Positions 8,818-18,063 of a DNA stretch of 64,000 nt are shown piece after piece. The position numbers and the translations under genes are program-made. This DNA is from SLJN01 sp964505385 (GTDB taxonomy: Bacteria; Bacteroidota; Rhodothermia; Balneolales; Natronogracilivirgulaceae): the NCBI GenBank assembly GCA_964505385.1, contig CAZDIA010000013.1, positions 14,491 to 78,490 on the forward strand, in the 5' to 3' direction. Within the stretch, counting starts at the first letter, position 1, and every line of letters begins with the position of its first letter. Below the pieces are notes generated by a model. That model was not told the origin of the DNA. It saw only the letters and a list, made by a program, of their open reading frames with translations, and did no database searches.

Positions 8818-8848
8818 TTGGCAATAAGGTTTGCCAGTGTTATCTTTA
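8818..8848 (+). promoter_or_regulatory. Promoter TTG-N20-TATCTTTA upstream of the murA gene group
   Basis: TTG at 8818-8820 and TATCTTTA at 8841-8848 fit the Bacteroidota -33/-7 pattern with one mismatch. The expected start site is near 8853, 13 bases before the ATG at 8866. This argues against the in-frame TTG at 8818, which is the -33 element itself. Confidence 0.5.
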
Positions 8849-8865
8849 ACATAAATTTTATTGAC

Positions 8866-9138
8866 ATGCGCGCAATAACTCCCTCAGAATATCAGGTTCT
8901 TCAGCAGCTCGTTTTTATCGAGTCTTTCAACAGTGTGCAGTCCGAAACCGGATTGAGTTTCGGTGAATTGCGGGATGACCTGACGAATCTACTCAGCCAC
9001 GGCATGATCGAGGTGTATGTTGATCGTGATGAACACTCTAAAGTCAAACGCGTACATTTTGATTCCGATCATCCAAACCACTACTTTTACCGGGCAACCA
9101 AATCCGGATTAAACGCTATGAAAACCTACCGCCCATGA
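8866..9138 (+). CDS. Small winged-helix-like protein
   Basis: A 90-residue soluble protein beginning MRAITPSEYQVLQQLV. The pattern helix - helix (FGELRDDLTNLLSHGMIEVY) - beta hairpin with charged tip (DRDEHSKVKRVHF) - SDHPNHYFYRATKSGLNAM is that of a winged helix, in which the last part recalls the 'x-TxxG' end of DNA-binding wings. A regulator or a structural partner are both possible. The stop overlaps the next gene's ATG (ATGA), so it is coupled to the biotin carrier. The start is chosen by the promoter position. Confidence 0.6.
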   Translation: MRAITPSEYQVLQQLVFIESFNSVQSETGLSFGELRDDLTNLLSHGMIEVYVDRDEHSKVKRVHFDSDHPNHYFYRATKSGLNAMKTYRP

Positions 9139-9638
9139 AGTTTGAAGTTGATCTAAACGACCATACCAGGGAAATTCATCTTGAGCCTGAGTCAAATAAG
9201 TTTGCTGTCGACGGAAATAATTTTACTGAATACGAACTATACGATCTGGGTGCGGGAACGTTCTTACTGCGTTTCGGCAACAAAGCCTATCGACTCGATA
9301 ATGTGAATGTAGATGAACAAAGTATTAGCTTCTACCTTGACGGGATGCCGGTACACGTGCCGGTAAGAGATGAACAGCATGTACTTCTCAAAGAAATGGG
9401 ATTTAAATCCCTCGGTGGCGCTTCTGAAGGCAACGTAATCGCTCCGATGCCGGGTAAAATTCTGGAAGTAAAAGTAAGCGAAGGTGATGAGGTTCGCCAG
9501 GGTACTCCATTGATTATCCTGGAAGCCATGAAAATGGAAAACGAGTTAAAATCTCCCGTTGATGGCTCGGTGGCAGCCGTTCACGTTAAACCAAGTAACT
9601 CGGTGGATAAAAACGCCGTACTAATTGAAATTAAATAA
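9135..9638 (+). CDS. Biotin carboxyl carrier protein-like subunit
   Basis: A 167-residue protein with a C-terminal biotinyl domain (about 97-167) and the biotinylation site EAMKMEN, with Lys 133 as acceptor. The motif APMPGKI precedes it, as in acyl-CoA carboxylase carriers. The N-terminal 90 residues form a beta-rich segment like the BT domain of propionyl-/acetyl-CoA carboxylase alpha subunits. The carboxylase and carboxyltransferase subunits are not in the window. BirA at 54.6-55.4 kb can attach biotin. It may serve acetyl-CoA, propionyl-CoA or another carboxylase. Confidence 0.85.
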   Translation: MKFEVDLNDHTREIHLEPESNKFAVDGNNFTEYELYDLGAGTFLLRFGNKAYRLDNVNVDEQSISFYLDGMPVHVPVRDEQHVLLKEMGFKSLGGASEGNVIAPMPGKILEVKVSEGDEVRQGTPLIILEAMKMENELKSPVDGSVAAVHVKPSNSVDKNAVLIEIK

Positions 9639-9652
9639 TATAAAATATTTAA

Positions 9653-10933
9653 GTGGATAAATTTATTATTGAAGGTCCGACGCCTCTCAAAGGCGAAATA
9701 GCCATAAGCGGTTCAAAGAACGCCGCATTACCCATAATGGCCGCCTCACTTCTTGCAGACTCCCCTGCACGTATTTCCAACATCCCGGTGCTTAATGACA
9801 TTCTGACGTTTAACAATGTGCTCAGGGTTACCGGTGCCCGTGTCGATTTTGATAAAGCTGAACATCAACTCACCATTCATCCGGAAAATATCACCCACCT
9901 TGAGGCCCCGTATGACCTGGTGCGAAAAATGAGAGCATCATTTTATATGCTGGGTTCGCTGCTGGGTAAATTCGGAAAAGCAAAAGTATCCCTTCCGGGC
10001 GGATGTGCCTGGGGGCCTCGCCCCGTTAATCTGCATCTTGAAGGATTGAAGGCACTCGGAGCAGAAATTGAAATTGAAGGTGGGTATGTTTTTGCGAATG
10101 CTCCAGGGGGAAAACTTGCAGGAGGCACTTACGAATTAAAACCAAGCAGCGTGGGAGCAACGGTGAATCTGTTGCTGGCTGCGGTTTTGGCAAACGGCAC
10201 ATCGGAAATAAAAAACGCCGCCAAAGAGCCTGATGTCATCACGTTATGTGAATGCCTCAATAAAATGGGGGCACGCATCAGCGGTGTCGGAACCCGAACT
10301 CTTACAGTTGAGGGTGTTGACCGGCTTGAGGGCACAGACCTCAGTAATATCCCCGACAGGATCGAAGCCGGCACGTTCATCGTTGCCGGAATGATGCATC
10401 CTGATTCTGAAATCACTCTTACGGGAGTTGATCCAAATCATTTAGGTGGATTTCTGGAATCCGTGGAATCGCTTGATCCGGCGATCTCAATCGAAAATGA
10501 CACTATCAAGCTCAGCGCTCCGGATAAGCTGCAATCCTGCTCTATTGAAACGCAGGTTTATCCCGGCTTCCCTACCGACCTGCAGGCACAATGGGCTACG
10601 TTAATGACGCAGGCTGAAGGCAATAGCAACATTACCGATACGATATATCCCGACCGGTTCAGCTACATACCGGAGTTGAACCGCCTCGGTGCTGATATGG
10701 AACTTTCTCACAATACAGCCCGTATCAAGGGGCCAACTCCTTTAACCGGAGCCTCTGTAATGAGTACAGACCTCAGAGCAAGCGTAAGCCTTGTAATGGC
10801 CGGAATGATCGCTAGTGGCTCAACCGAAGTACTGCGAGTTTACCACCTCGACCGCGGATATGAAAACCTGGAAGAGAAATTGAATAAACTAGGGGCTAAG
10901 ATCAGCCGGGAACCGGCTGAAACAAACTACTGA
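9653..10933 (+). CDS. murA: UDP-N-acetylglucosamine 1-carboxyvinyltransferase
   Basis: Transfers enolpyruvate from PEP to UDP-GlcNAc, the committed step of peptidoglycan synthesis in the cytoplasm. The sequence has the Lys22-Asn23 pair in SGSKNAALP and the catalytic loop LPGGCAWGPRP, with Cys 118 in the position attacked by fosfomycin, so a fosfomycin-sensitive type is predicted. It has 426 residues, the normal length. It starts with GTG 14 bases after the biotin carrier gene, so it is probably co-transcribed with it. The stop runs directly into a palindromic repeat. Confidence 0.96.
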   Translation: MDKFIIEGPTPLKGEIAISGSKNAALPIMAASLLADSPARISNIPVLNDILTFNNVLRVTGARVDFDKAEHQLTIHPENITHLEAPYDLVRKMRASFYMLGSLLGKFGKAKVSLPGGCAWGPRPVNLHLEGLKALGAEIEIEGGYVFANAPGGKLAGGTYELKPSSVGATVNLLLAAVLANGTSEIKNAAKEPDVITLCECLNKMGARISGVGTRTLTVEGVDRLEGTDLSNIPDRIEAGTFIVAGMMHPDSEITLTGVDPNHLGGFLESVESLDPAISIENDTIKLSAPDKLQSCSIETQVYPGFPTDLQAQWATLMTQAEGNSNITDTIYPDRFSYIPELNRLGADMELSHNTARIKGPTPLTGASVMSTDLRASVSLVMAGMIASGSTEVLRVYHLDRGYENLEEKLNKLGAKISREPAETNY

Positions 10934-11029
10934 GTGCCTCCAAGAAAACGCCAATATCTTCATTTCACTCGTCCCGAACGCTTTCGGTACTTCGCGCGCG
11001 CCTTGATCCTGGCGTTTTCTTAGGGCACT
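10933..11029. repeat. Palindromic repeat family P, copy 1
   Basis: An imperfect palindrome of 97 bp that begins at the last base of the murA stop. The outer arms agtgcc/ggcact and aagaaaacgcca/tggcgttttctt pair, and an inner cccgaacg/cgctttcgg part can form a second hairpin. The same sequence occurs inverted at 15.6 kb and 46.8 kb. It may also act as a 3' stabiliser or terminator for murA. Confidence 0.75.
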
Positions 11030-11446
11030 TTGAATTTTCTTACAGACACTGCAGAGAGATCAGTTTCAAATCCGCCTTAGTATTTGTATTTTATGAATCA
11101 GAATTTTTTGTTATTCAACATAACCGGATTGAATTAAAACTTTTACCTCCGGTTGAAATACAACCATATATGATCCCAATATTCGCGACTGGAATATACT
11201 TTATTTGTGTGATTACACTGTTCACATTTATAGTTTATCAGATTTTTGAGCTTATTAGCCGTCAACCGTTGATCTGGAATACAGATTTTTATAACAACGA
11301 ATTTGCAACAGTGCAACCTGCAATCAACAGGATGACGCCTATCGCATTATGCGACCACAATGATTTTTTACCTCCGCCAAGCGCGAAGATTGGGACAAGT
11401 GTGAAACCTAAACAGGCCGTACACAACTTCTCAATCTTTAGGAAAG
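11030..11446 (+). other. Long leader region before the RNase E/G gene
   Basis: About 415 bases with no credible gene. An open frame from 11170 runs into the RNase start and has no family features. Messages of RNase E/G are in known cases autoregulated through a long 5' leader, so this stretch may serve that role (inference). No clean TAnnTTTG box was found. Confidence 0.4.
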
Positions 11447-13531
11447 ATGAAAAACCAGATTATTGTCCATGCTTCAGGAAAGCAGACTCGAACAGCACTA
11501 ATAGAAAATGGTGAGTTAGCCCAGTTATTCATAGAATCACCGGAAAACCAACGCACTGTTGGCGATATTTACCTTGCTGAGGTGCACAAGGTAATGGCCG
11601 GTATCAGGGCGGCGTTTATTGATGTTGGCGGGCAAAAAGATGCCTTTCTTCACTTCTCGGATATCGGGGAGCATCTTGCAAGCTACATCCAGATGCTTAA
11701 CGGCGAAAAGGCATTTCCAAAGGGTGCAGTTCTTGAAAAAACAGAATCACAGGATGGCAAAGAACCCTCGGCAACCAGCGAACAGGACCGCCTCGGTTCT
11801 CTGCTTGCTCCCAAACAAAAGTTGCTGGTTCAGATCGTCAAAGAACCGATCGGATCGAAGGGGCCGCGCATATCTACGGATATTTCCATCGCCGGGCGTT
11901 TTCTGGTATTGATGCCTTTTGGTGATTATGTAGCGGTATCAAAAAGAATACGAAGCTACAAAGAACGCCGCCGGCTGCGCGGAGTGGTATCCAAAATGCT
12001 CCCGGATGGTTTTGGCGTAATAGTACGCACCGTAGCTGAGAAGCAAAATGCGGAAGCCATCCAGGAAGATCTTAAGGATGTGCTTACCAAATGGGAGGCC
12101 ATTCTCGAGAAACTTAAAGATGCCAAGCCTCCCGCCCTGCTCCACCGCGACCTTGATATGACCGCTAGCCTTGTCCGGGATCTGTTTGACAAAGAATATG
12201 GCCGGGTACTTGTTGATGATCCCAGGACCTACCGCTCTATCAAGAGTTACATTTCCCGGGTAGCGCCGAATATGGTTAACCGGATTGAGCTGTATAAAGG
12301 CTCTGATCATGTTTTTGATCATATGAATATTGCACACGATGTGGAGTCGGTCTTCAGCCCCCGAGTAAAAATGCCAAGTGGTGGTTATCTGATTTTTGAG
12401 CAAACAGAAGCCATGTATGTGGTAGATGTAAACTCAGGACGTTATGCCGCCAAGAAGGCTCAGGAAGAAAACTCGCTCAAAACCAATCTGGAAGCCGCGC
12501 GGGAAATTGCTAAACAACTTCGGCTTCGTGACATTGGAGGAATTATTGTTGTTGACTTCATTGATCAGCGCGAAGATAGCAACCGCAAGAAGATCTATGA
12601 CGAAATTAAACGGGAGTTCAAGAAAGACCGGGCAAAAACCAACGTATTGCCGATGAGTGATTTCGGGTTGATGCAGATCACCAGGCAGCGAATCCGGCCC
12701 AGTGTTGTAAAGTCAGTTTCAAAAGTTTGCCCGATGTGCGGTGGTTCCGGCAGTGTAGTAACCCAAAACACGATCTTATCTGATATTGAAGGCTGGATCA
12801 CCAAATTCAGGTACAATTACAAATACCGGTCTGTGGAACTGACTGTAAACCCGTTTCTGTACTCCTACCTAACCAGCGGATTTATCAATCAGCGCTGGAA
12901 ATGGATGTTTTCCTATCGGATGTATCTTTCTATTGCAAAAGATGACTCCATTTCCATGAACGATTATAAATTCACATTGATTGGCTCCGATATAGATATC
13001 ACTGATGCTGTTTTGATGGATGAATCGCTTGATAAAGCCATGAAAGAATCGGAAGATGGAGCCGATGAAAACTTAAAAGAACGCAACCAGCTTGATGTCT
13101 ACCATCGGGACTCCCGGAAAAAAGGAAAAGGCGGAGGGAAAACAAGCGGCCGGGCGTCCGGCTCGGAAACAAAGGGCGAGTCAGGTTCAAAAAATCAAAA
13201 AGACACTAAGCGACAACAAGATACAAAATCCAAAAAGGATAGTTCAGAATCCACAGAGTCATCAGACAAGAAAAGCCAAAGTAAATCACGAAGCTCAAGC
13301 ACACCACGCAAGGGAAAGGTAAATCAAAAATATTACAAACAGGATCAAAAGCGTTCATCAGAAAGCCGGTCGGCCAAAGGTGATTCCGGCTCATCAAAAA
13401 AGCCACAGGAGCAGTCCCGTCAACAAAGTGACACTCCCCGGAATAAAGATTCTGATGATCCGCAAAATGAACCATCAACGTCGGTAAAATCCGATTCTGA
13501 ATCTCAGAAAGATTCAGGCTCAGCGAGTTAA
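11447..13531 (+). CDS. rng: Ribonuclease E/G family endoribonuclease
   Basis: Cleaves single-stranded RNA in rRNA maturation and mRNA decay. Residues 1-~500 hold the RNase E/G core: an S1-like part (VGDIYLAEV, GIRAAFIDVG), the metal-binding Asp regions YVVDVNSGR (near 325) and IIVVDFIDQ (near 366), and the Zn-link CPMCGGSG near 428. A charged, Ser/Lys/Gln-rich tail from about 535 to 694 is low complexity and likely disordered; in RNase E such tails scaffold partners or RNA. The catalytic part is RNase G-like, but the long tail is RNase E-like. hslV begins 25 bases downstream. Confidence 0.92.
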   Translation: MKNQIIVHASGKQTRTALIENGELAQLFIESPENQRTVGDIYLAEVHKVMAGIRAAFIDVGGQKDAFLHFSDIGEHLASYIQMLNGEKAFPKGAVLEKTESQDGKEPSATSEQDRLGSLLAPKQKLLVQIVKEPIGSKGPRISTDISIAGRFLVLMPFGDYVAVSKRIRSYKERRRLRGVVSKMLPDGFGVIVRTVAEKQNAEAIQEDLKDVLTKWEAILEKLKDAKPPALLHRDLDMTASLVRDLFDKEYGRVLVDDPRTYRSIKSYISRVAPNMVNRIELYKGSDHVFDHMNIAHDVESVFSPRVKMPSGGYLIFEQTEAMYVVDVNSGRYAAKKAQEENSLKTNLEAAREIAKQLRLRDIGGIIVVDFIDQREDSNRKKIYDEIKREFKKDRAKTNVLPMSDFGLMQITRQRIRPSVVKSVSKVCPMCGGSGSVVTQNTILSDIEGWITKFRYNYKYRSVELTVNPFLYSYLTSGFINQRWKWMFSYRMYLSIAKDDSISMNDYKFTLIGSDIDITDAVLMDESLDKAMKESEDGADENLKERNQLDVYHRDSRKKGKGGGKTSGRASGSETKGESGSKNQKDTKRQQDTKSKKDSSESTESSDKKSQSKSRSSSTPRKGKVNQKYYKQDQKRSSESRSAKGDSGSSKKPQEQSRQQSDTPRNKDSDDPQNEPSTSVKSDSESQKDSGSAS

Positions 13532-13556
13532 TGCAACAAGTTTTTAAAAATCTATT

Positions 13557-14099
13557 ATGAATCAATCTATTCAAGGCACCACAGTTGTTGGTGTGATCCA
13601 CAACGGGCAAGCTTCTATCGGCAGCGACGGGCAGGCCACCCTGGATAAGACAGTAATAAAATCTACTGTACAGAAGGTTCGCAAATTATATAACAACAAT
13701 GTACTGGCCGGTTTTGCCGGTTCAACTGCCGATGCTTTCACCCTTTTTGAACGATTTGAAGAAAAATTAAATCAGTATAACGGAAGTCTCCAGCGTTCTG
13801 CAGTAGAGCTTGCCAAAGATTGGCGGGGCGACCGAGTACTACGCCGCCTGGAGGCAATGCTTGCGGTTATGGATAAAGAAAATCTGCTATTAATCAGTGG
13901 GCAAGGGGATGTTATTGAACCTGATGATAGTATTCTGGCTATCGGAAGCGGCGGTTCTTTTGCCCTTGCATCCGCGCGATCATTGAAAAAACATGCAACA
14001 GAACTAACCGCCCATCAGCTTGTTGATGAATCGCTGAATCAGGCTGCTGATATTTGCATCTATACCAATCACAACATAACGGTACTTGATCTTGAGTAA
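13557..14099 (+). CDS. hslV: ATP-dependent protease HslVU, peptidase subunit
   Basis: Peptidase of the HslVU (ClpQY) machine, a proteasome-like N-terminal Thr hydrolase. After a short propeptide, MNQSIQG, the mature chain would start TTVVGV with Thr 8 as nucleophile. GSDGQATLD and VRKLYNNNVLAGFAGSTADA match the family. Its 180 residues are normal. It overlaps hslU, so the two subunits are made together. It acts in cytoplasmic protein quality control. Confidence 0.96.
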   Translation: MNQSIQGTTVVGVIHNGQASIGSDGQATLDKTVIKSTVQKVRKLYNNNVLAGFAGSTADAFTLFERFEEKLNQYNGSLQRSAVELAKDWRGDRVLRRLEAMLAVMDKENLLLISGQGDVIEPDDSILAIGSGGSFALASARSLKKHATELTAHQLVDESLNQAADICIYTNHNITVLDLE

Positions 14100-15534
14100 C
14101 ACAAAGCAACAAATTTCAGAGTTAAATCTCACTCCCCGGCAAATTGTAGACGAGCTGGATACCTACATCATTGGTCAGAAAGAGGCAAAAAAATCGGTGG
14201 CTATCGCGCTGCGTAACCGGTGGCGACGGCTTAATTCCGATGAGAAAATTCGGGATGAAATTCTGCCGAATAATATCATTCTAATCGGGCCGACCGGAGT
14301 TGGAAAAACCGAGATAGCCCGAAGACTGGCCAAACTGGCCAAAGCACCTTTTATTAAAGTTGAGGCATCCAAGTTCACCGAAGTCGGTTATGTAGGCCGG
14401 GATGTTGAATCCATGATTCGCGACCTCACCGAAATTGCCGTAACTATGGTCAAGTCGGAAATGCAGGAGCGAATGAAACCCAAAGCCGAAGAACAGGTTG
14501 AAGAACGTATTCTGGATCATCTTATACCGCCTGTCAAGAAACCATCACGCAGTAGCAGTTCCACTTCATCTTCGGGTACTGCCGGATTCAGAAATGACGA
14601 TGATTTTGATCCGGATAATGCTACCGACCAGGAACTTAATGAGCGCACCAGAGAAAAATTCAGGCAAAAACTAAGAAATGGCGAGCTCGAAGATCGCAAA
14701 ATAGAAATCGATGTCCAGGCTTCGAGTACCAAAAACATGCAGATTTTTGGTCCTGCGGGAATGGAAGAGATGGGAATTAACCTGCAGGATATGCTGGGCA
14801 GCCTCTCCCCACAAAAGACCAAAAAACGCTCGATGAAGATCAGCGAGGCACGTGAACATCTACTGGCTGAAGAAGCCGAAAAACTGATTGATCACGAAGC
14901 GGCCGTATCAGAAGCTATCGAGCGGGTTCAATCCTCCGGAATCGTATTTGTTGATGAAATAGATAAAGTAGCCGGTGGCACCAGTAAGGAGGGACAGAGC
15001 AGCAGTGCCGATGTAAGCCGGCAAGGAGTTCAGCGGGATATGCTGCCGATTGTTGAGGGCAGCAACGTGTCCACCAAACATGGAATGGTAAAAACCGATC
15101 ATATCCTATTCATTGCCTCAGGTGCATTTCACTCTGCAAAACCTTCGGATTTGATCCCTGAACTCCAGGGACGATTTCCAATCCGTGTAGAAATGGACTC
15201 ACTCACTGAGGAGGATTTCTACAATATCCTTACCCGCCCGCGTAATGCGCTCAGTAAGCAATATCAGGCGATGATCAAATCAGAAGGCATTGAACTGGAT
15301 TTCACGGATGAAGCCATTCGTGAAATTGCCAAGGTTGCGGCTGAGATTAATAATTCCATTGAAAATATTGGAGCGCGACGACTACATACGATTCTATCAA
15401 CCGTCCTGGAAGAACTGCTGTACTCAATCCCCGATGATATCAAGGAAGGGAAAATAACCATCGACAAGGATTACGTAAACAAGCAGCTTGAAGGTCTGGT
15501 GACCAATCGGGATCTAAGCCAGTATATTCTCTGA
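14092..15534 (+). CDS. hslU: ATP-dependent protease HslVU, ATPase subunit
   Basis: AAA+ unfoldase that feeds substrates to HslV. Walker A is GPTGVGKTE, followed by FTEVGYVGRDVESMIRDL with the pore GYVG loop. The inserted I-domain spans roughly residues 110-240 and is followed by Walker B IVFVDEIDKVA. The C-terminal end is LSQYIL, close to the tail that docks into HslV. No ATG is available: TTG at 14092 gives MSNTKQQ, while TTG at 14086 would add two residues. The start overlaps the end of hslV by 8 bases. The length of about 480 residues is normal. Confidence 0.95.
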   Translation: MSNTKQQISELNLTPRQIVDELDTYIIGQKEAKKSVAIALRNRWRRLNSDEKIRDEILPNNIILIGPTGVGKTEIARRLAKLAKAPFIKVEASKFTEVGYVGRDVESMIRDLTEIAVTMVKSEMQERMKPKAEEQVEERILDHLIPPVKKPSRSSSSTSSSGTAGFRNDDDFDPDNATDQELNERTREKFRQKLRNGELEDRKIEIDVQASSTKNMQIFGPAGMEEMGINLQDMLGSLSPQKTKKRSMKISEAREHLLAEEAEKLIDHEAAVSEAIERVQSSGIVFVDEIDKVAGGTSKEGQSSSADVSRQGVQRDMLPIVEGSNVSTKHGMVKTDHILFIASGAFHSAKPSDLIPELQGRFPIRVEMDSLTEEDFYNILTRPRNALSKQYQAMIKSEGIELDFTDEAIREIAKVAAEINNSIENIGARRLHTILSTVLEELLYSIPDDIKEGKITIDKDYVNKQLEGLVTNRDLSQYIL

Positions 15535-15635
15535 TAAAGCAGGGATTATAAAGCATAAATTCACCTTTTTCAAGTAGCTATAAAAATTGATTTTTTTTTC
15601 GCTGAAACAGCAAATCAGCATCTGTAATAAATCTC

Positions 15636-15730
15636 TAAGTGCCCAAAGAAAACTCCAAGATCAAGGCGCGAGAAATCCCGAAAGCGTTCGGGACGAGCTG
15701 ATCGAAGATATTGGCGTTTTCTTAGTGGCG
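15636..15730. repeat. Palindromic repeat family P, copy 2 (inverted relative to copy 1)
   Basis: About 95 bp. Its reverse complement follows copy 1 closely: aagaaaacgccaatatctt, then tcgtcccgaacgctttcgg, then cgcgccttgatc. It fills the gap between hslU and ctpA. An in-frame ORF over it (from 15587) is an artefact. Confidence 0.75.
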
Positions 15731-15837
15731 CGAATTATATCTTATAAAAAGCGGTTACTACTGTTGGGGTACCAACATCCTCTGTACTACCGTTACTTTT
15801 TTGTAATTGAAAATATACATTGAGAATAAACTGCATT

Positions 15838-17697
15838 ATGTCTCTGAAAAGATTCCTCGCACCGAATATTGCAACAGTAATTGTATTGGCACTGCTTTGG
15901 TTTAGTGGCGTTGAAAGCCTGATGATCAGTGGTGATCAAGACAAGCAAAACATAAAGAAATTTATGGATGTCAATCAGAAAGTGGTTGACAATTACTACG
16001 ACGAAGTAGATAAAACCATGATTTTCAAAGATGCACTGCGTGGTTTTTCGAGTAATATCAGCGATACCGCTCTCTCTGTAAGCGACACTCCGATCGACAC
16101 AACCTTTAGCGACGATTTTGAGATTGCTTCAGTGAGTGAAGCTGTTCGTAAATTTGAGGAAGCTTATCACTTTCTCAAAAACAACTCCTCCAAAGAAGAG
16201 GATATGGATAAACGGACAGAGGATGCCATTCAAGGCCTTTTTGCCAACCTTGATCCCCATTCAATTTATATCGAATCAAGGCAAAGTGAAGATATCCAGG
16301 CTGAGTTTGATGGAAAATTTGAAGGAATTGGAGTACAGTTTCAAATTATTGATGATACCATCCGGGTGATCTCTGCTATTTCCGGAGGGCCGAGTGACAA
16401 ATTGGGCATTCAGTCCGGCGACAGGATTGTTGAAATTGGAGACGAAAATGCAGTTGGATTCAGTGAGCAGGATGTTCAGGATCGCCTGAGAGGCGAACAA
16501 GGAACAACTGTACGGGTAGGTATTGAGCGGCCGTTTACAGACGGAGTTCTCGATTTTGATATCGAGAGGGATGAAATCCCCATCCACACCGTGGATTCCT
16601 CTCATATGCTTGATGATAAAACCGGGTACATAAAAATTAACCGGTTTGCCGCTACTACCCATGAGGAATTTATGGAGGGCATGGAAAAGCTCGAAGCCGA
16701 GGGTATGGAGCGCATTATCCTGGATATGCGAAATAACCCCGGCGGTTATCTTGAACAAGCCATTCAGGTGGCCAACGAGTTTTTTCCGCGTAACACGAAA
16801 CTGGTATCAACTGAAAGCAGACACCGGCAGTTTACATCTGAATATCGTACTCGTGCTGATGGGCGCTACAAGGATATGCCGGTGATTGCACTGGTGAACG
16901 AAGGCTCAGCCTCCGGTAGTGAAATTGTAAGCGGGGCTATTCAGGATCATGACCGCGGCCTTATCGTCGGAAGCCGAAGTTTCGGCAAAGGCCTGGTTCA
17001 GCAACAATATGAGCTTGACGACGCAAGTAACATCCGGGTCACCATTTCCCGATATTTCACTCCTTCCGGAAGATTAATACAACGCCCTTACGAAGGTGGA
17101 CGTGAACAGTATGCGTACGAACTTCGTGAACGCAGCCATGATGTTACCGGTGATGTGGATGAATTCATAGAAAACATCCCGGACACCCTGAAATACTCCA
17201 CTGAGGCCGGTCGTACAGTTTACGGCGGCGGAGGAATCATCCCCGACCACATTGTACAGCCGGATTATGATAAACTCAGCATCCTGATGGGACGAACAGC
17301 CGTTCATGCCCAGTTTGTCCGAAGTTATATTGACAACAAAGGCCCGGAGTTCAGAGAAACATACGAAGAAGATTTCTCTAAATTTAAAGATGAGTTCTCC
17401 TGGGATGAATCAGACCTTGCTGACCTGAAAGTAAAACTTGAAGATCGCGGGTTAGAGATCGACGATGATCAGGAAAGCCCGGAATTTAAAGACGACAAAT
17501 TAATAATGAGCAGCAGCGACTATGAAAGTCAATTGCAGCGCAGCCAGATATTCGTTAAATCAGAATTAGCCCGGAATATCTGGGGTGAGCAGGAGCGCTA
17601 CATAGTCCTGAACGATGGGTTTGATAAAGCTGTCGAAGTGGCAGCCGGGCTCTGGGATGACGTGCAGGCACTGACCGCAATGTCCCGAGAAGATTAA
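15838..17697 (+). CDS. ctpA: S41-family carboxyl-terminal processing peptidase
   Basis: A 619-residue envelope protease. An N-terminal membrane or signal segment (IATVIVLALLWFSGV) is followed by a helical region, a PDZ domain (about 160-245, with GIGVQF and SGDRIVEIG) and the S41 catalytic domain. The catalytic pair is Ser 359 in GSAS and Lys 384 in SFGKG, 25 residues apart as in the Prc/CtpA family. These periplasmic proteases cut substrates at their C-terminus. The long C-terminal region after 470 is acidic. The ATG at 15838 is preferred over 15820 because it starts just before the signal. A strong terminator follows. Confidence 0.93.
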   Translation: MSLKRFLAPNIATVIVLALLWFSGVESLMISGDQDKQNIKKFMDVNQKVVDNYYDEVDKTMIFKDALRGFSSNISDTALSVSDTPIDTTFSDDFEIASVSEAVRKFEEAYHFLKNNSSKEEDMDKRTEDAIQGLFANLDPHSIYIESRQSEDIQAEFDGKFEGIGVQFQIIDDTIRVISAISGGPSDKLGIQSGDRIVEIGDENAVGFSEQDVQDRLRGEQGTTVRVGIERPFTDGVLDFDIERDEIPIHTVDSSHMLDDKTGYIKINRFAATTHEEFMEGMEKLEAEGMERIILDMRNNPGGYLEQAIQVANEFFPRNTKLVSTESRHRQFTSEYRTRADGRYKDMPVIALVNEGSASGSEIVSGAIQDHDRGLIVGSRSFGKGLVQQQYELDDASNIRVTISRYFTPSGRLIQRPYEGGREQYAYELRERSHDVTGDVDEFIENIPDTLKYSTEAGRTVYGGGGIIPDHIVQPDYDKLSILMGRTAVHAQFVRSYIDNKGPEFRETYEEDFSKFKDEFSWDESDLADLKVKLEDRGLEIDDDQESPEFKDDKLIMSSSDYESQLQRSQIFVKSELARNIWGEQERYIVLNDGFDKAVEVAAGLWDDVQALTAMSRED

Positions 17698-17724
17698 ACC
17701 CTATTGCATTTTAAATTTTTATCT

Positions 17725-17758
17725 AAAAAGCCGCACCGGTCTCCGGTGCGGCTTTTTT
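17725..17758 (+). terminator. Rho-independent terminator after ctpA
   Basis: A 10-bp perfect stem gccgcaccgg/ccggtgcggc with a 3-base loop, followed by a T-run. Confidence 0.93.
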
Positions 17759-18063
17759 ATTTTGTGCAACTTCTTTCCGGTAACTTTTGAACATCAGGTA
17801 GTATATACGTATCTACACAACTCAGCGCGGAAATATTATCACTCACCTACCCCGCACCATAACTTGCGCCACAGGCATCCCTGGTTAGGATATTTACACA
17901 CCTGTAGCATATTTCACCACCCATAGCACAACGAAAAAATCAAAATTTAAAATATATCGTAGTGCACGTTGCGCCTTCTTTGTGCCCGTTGTGGTTAGAG
18001 AAAAAAAAGTATCACAATCATCCATTTCATTTAGAATCGAACTCAGGTTTTGAGCTGAACTTA
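17759..18063. other. Intergenic region between ctpA and rsmE
   Basis: About 300 bases between the ctpA terminator and the rsmE stop. Apart from repeat Q at 17958-17998, no ORF, RNA gene or terminator for rsmE was recognised. Confidence 0.5.
17958..17998 (-). repeat. 41-bp repeat Q, copy 1
   Basis: The reverse complement, ctaaccacaacgggcacaaa followed by gaaggcgca and gcactacg, matches 21913-21953 at 38 of 41 positions. The rest of the 17759-18063 gap holds no gene that I can see. Confidence 0.8.

Noticed and set aside
8818..8865. TTG start for the winged-helix gene at 8818
   Set aside because: The TTG is the -33 box of a likely promoter; ATG at 8866 fits the transcript start.
11170..11514. 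114-residue ORF upstream of and overlapping the RNase gene
   Set aside because: No family features, overlaps the start of a sure gene, odd composition.
15587..15823. 78-residue ORF over repeat family P copy 2
   Set aside because: It is repeat sequence and has no conserved residues.
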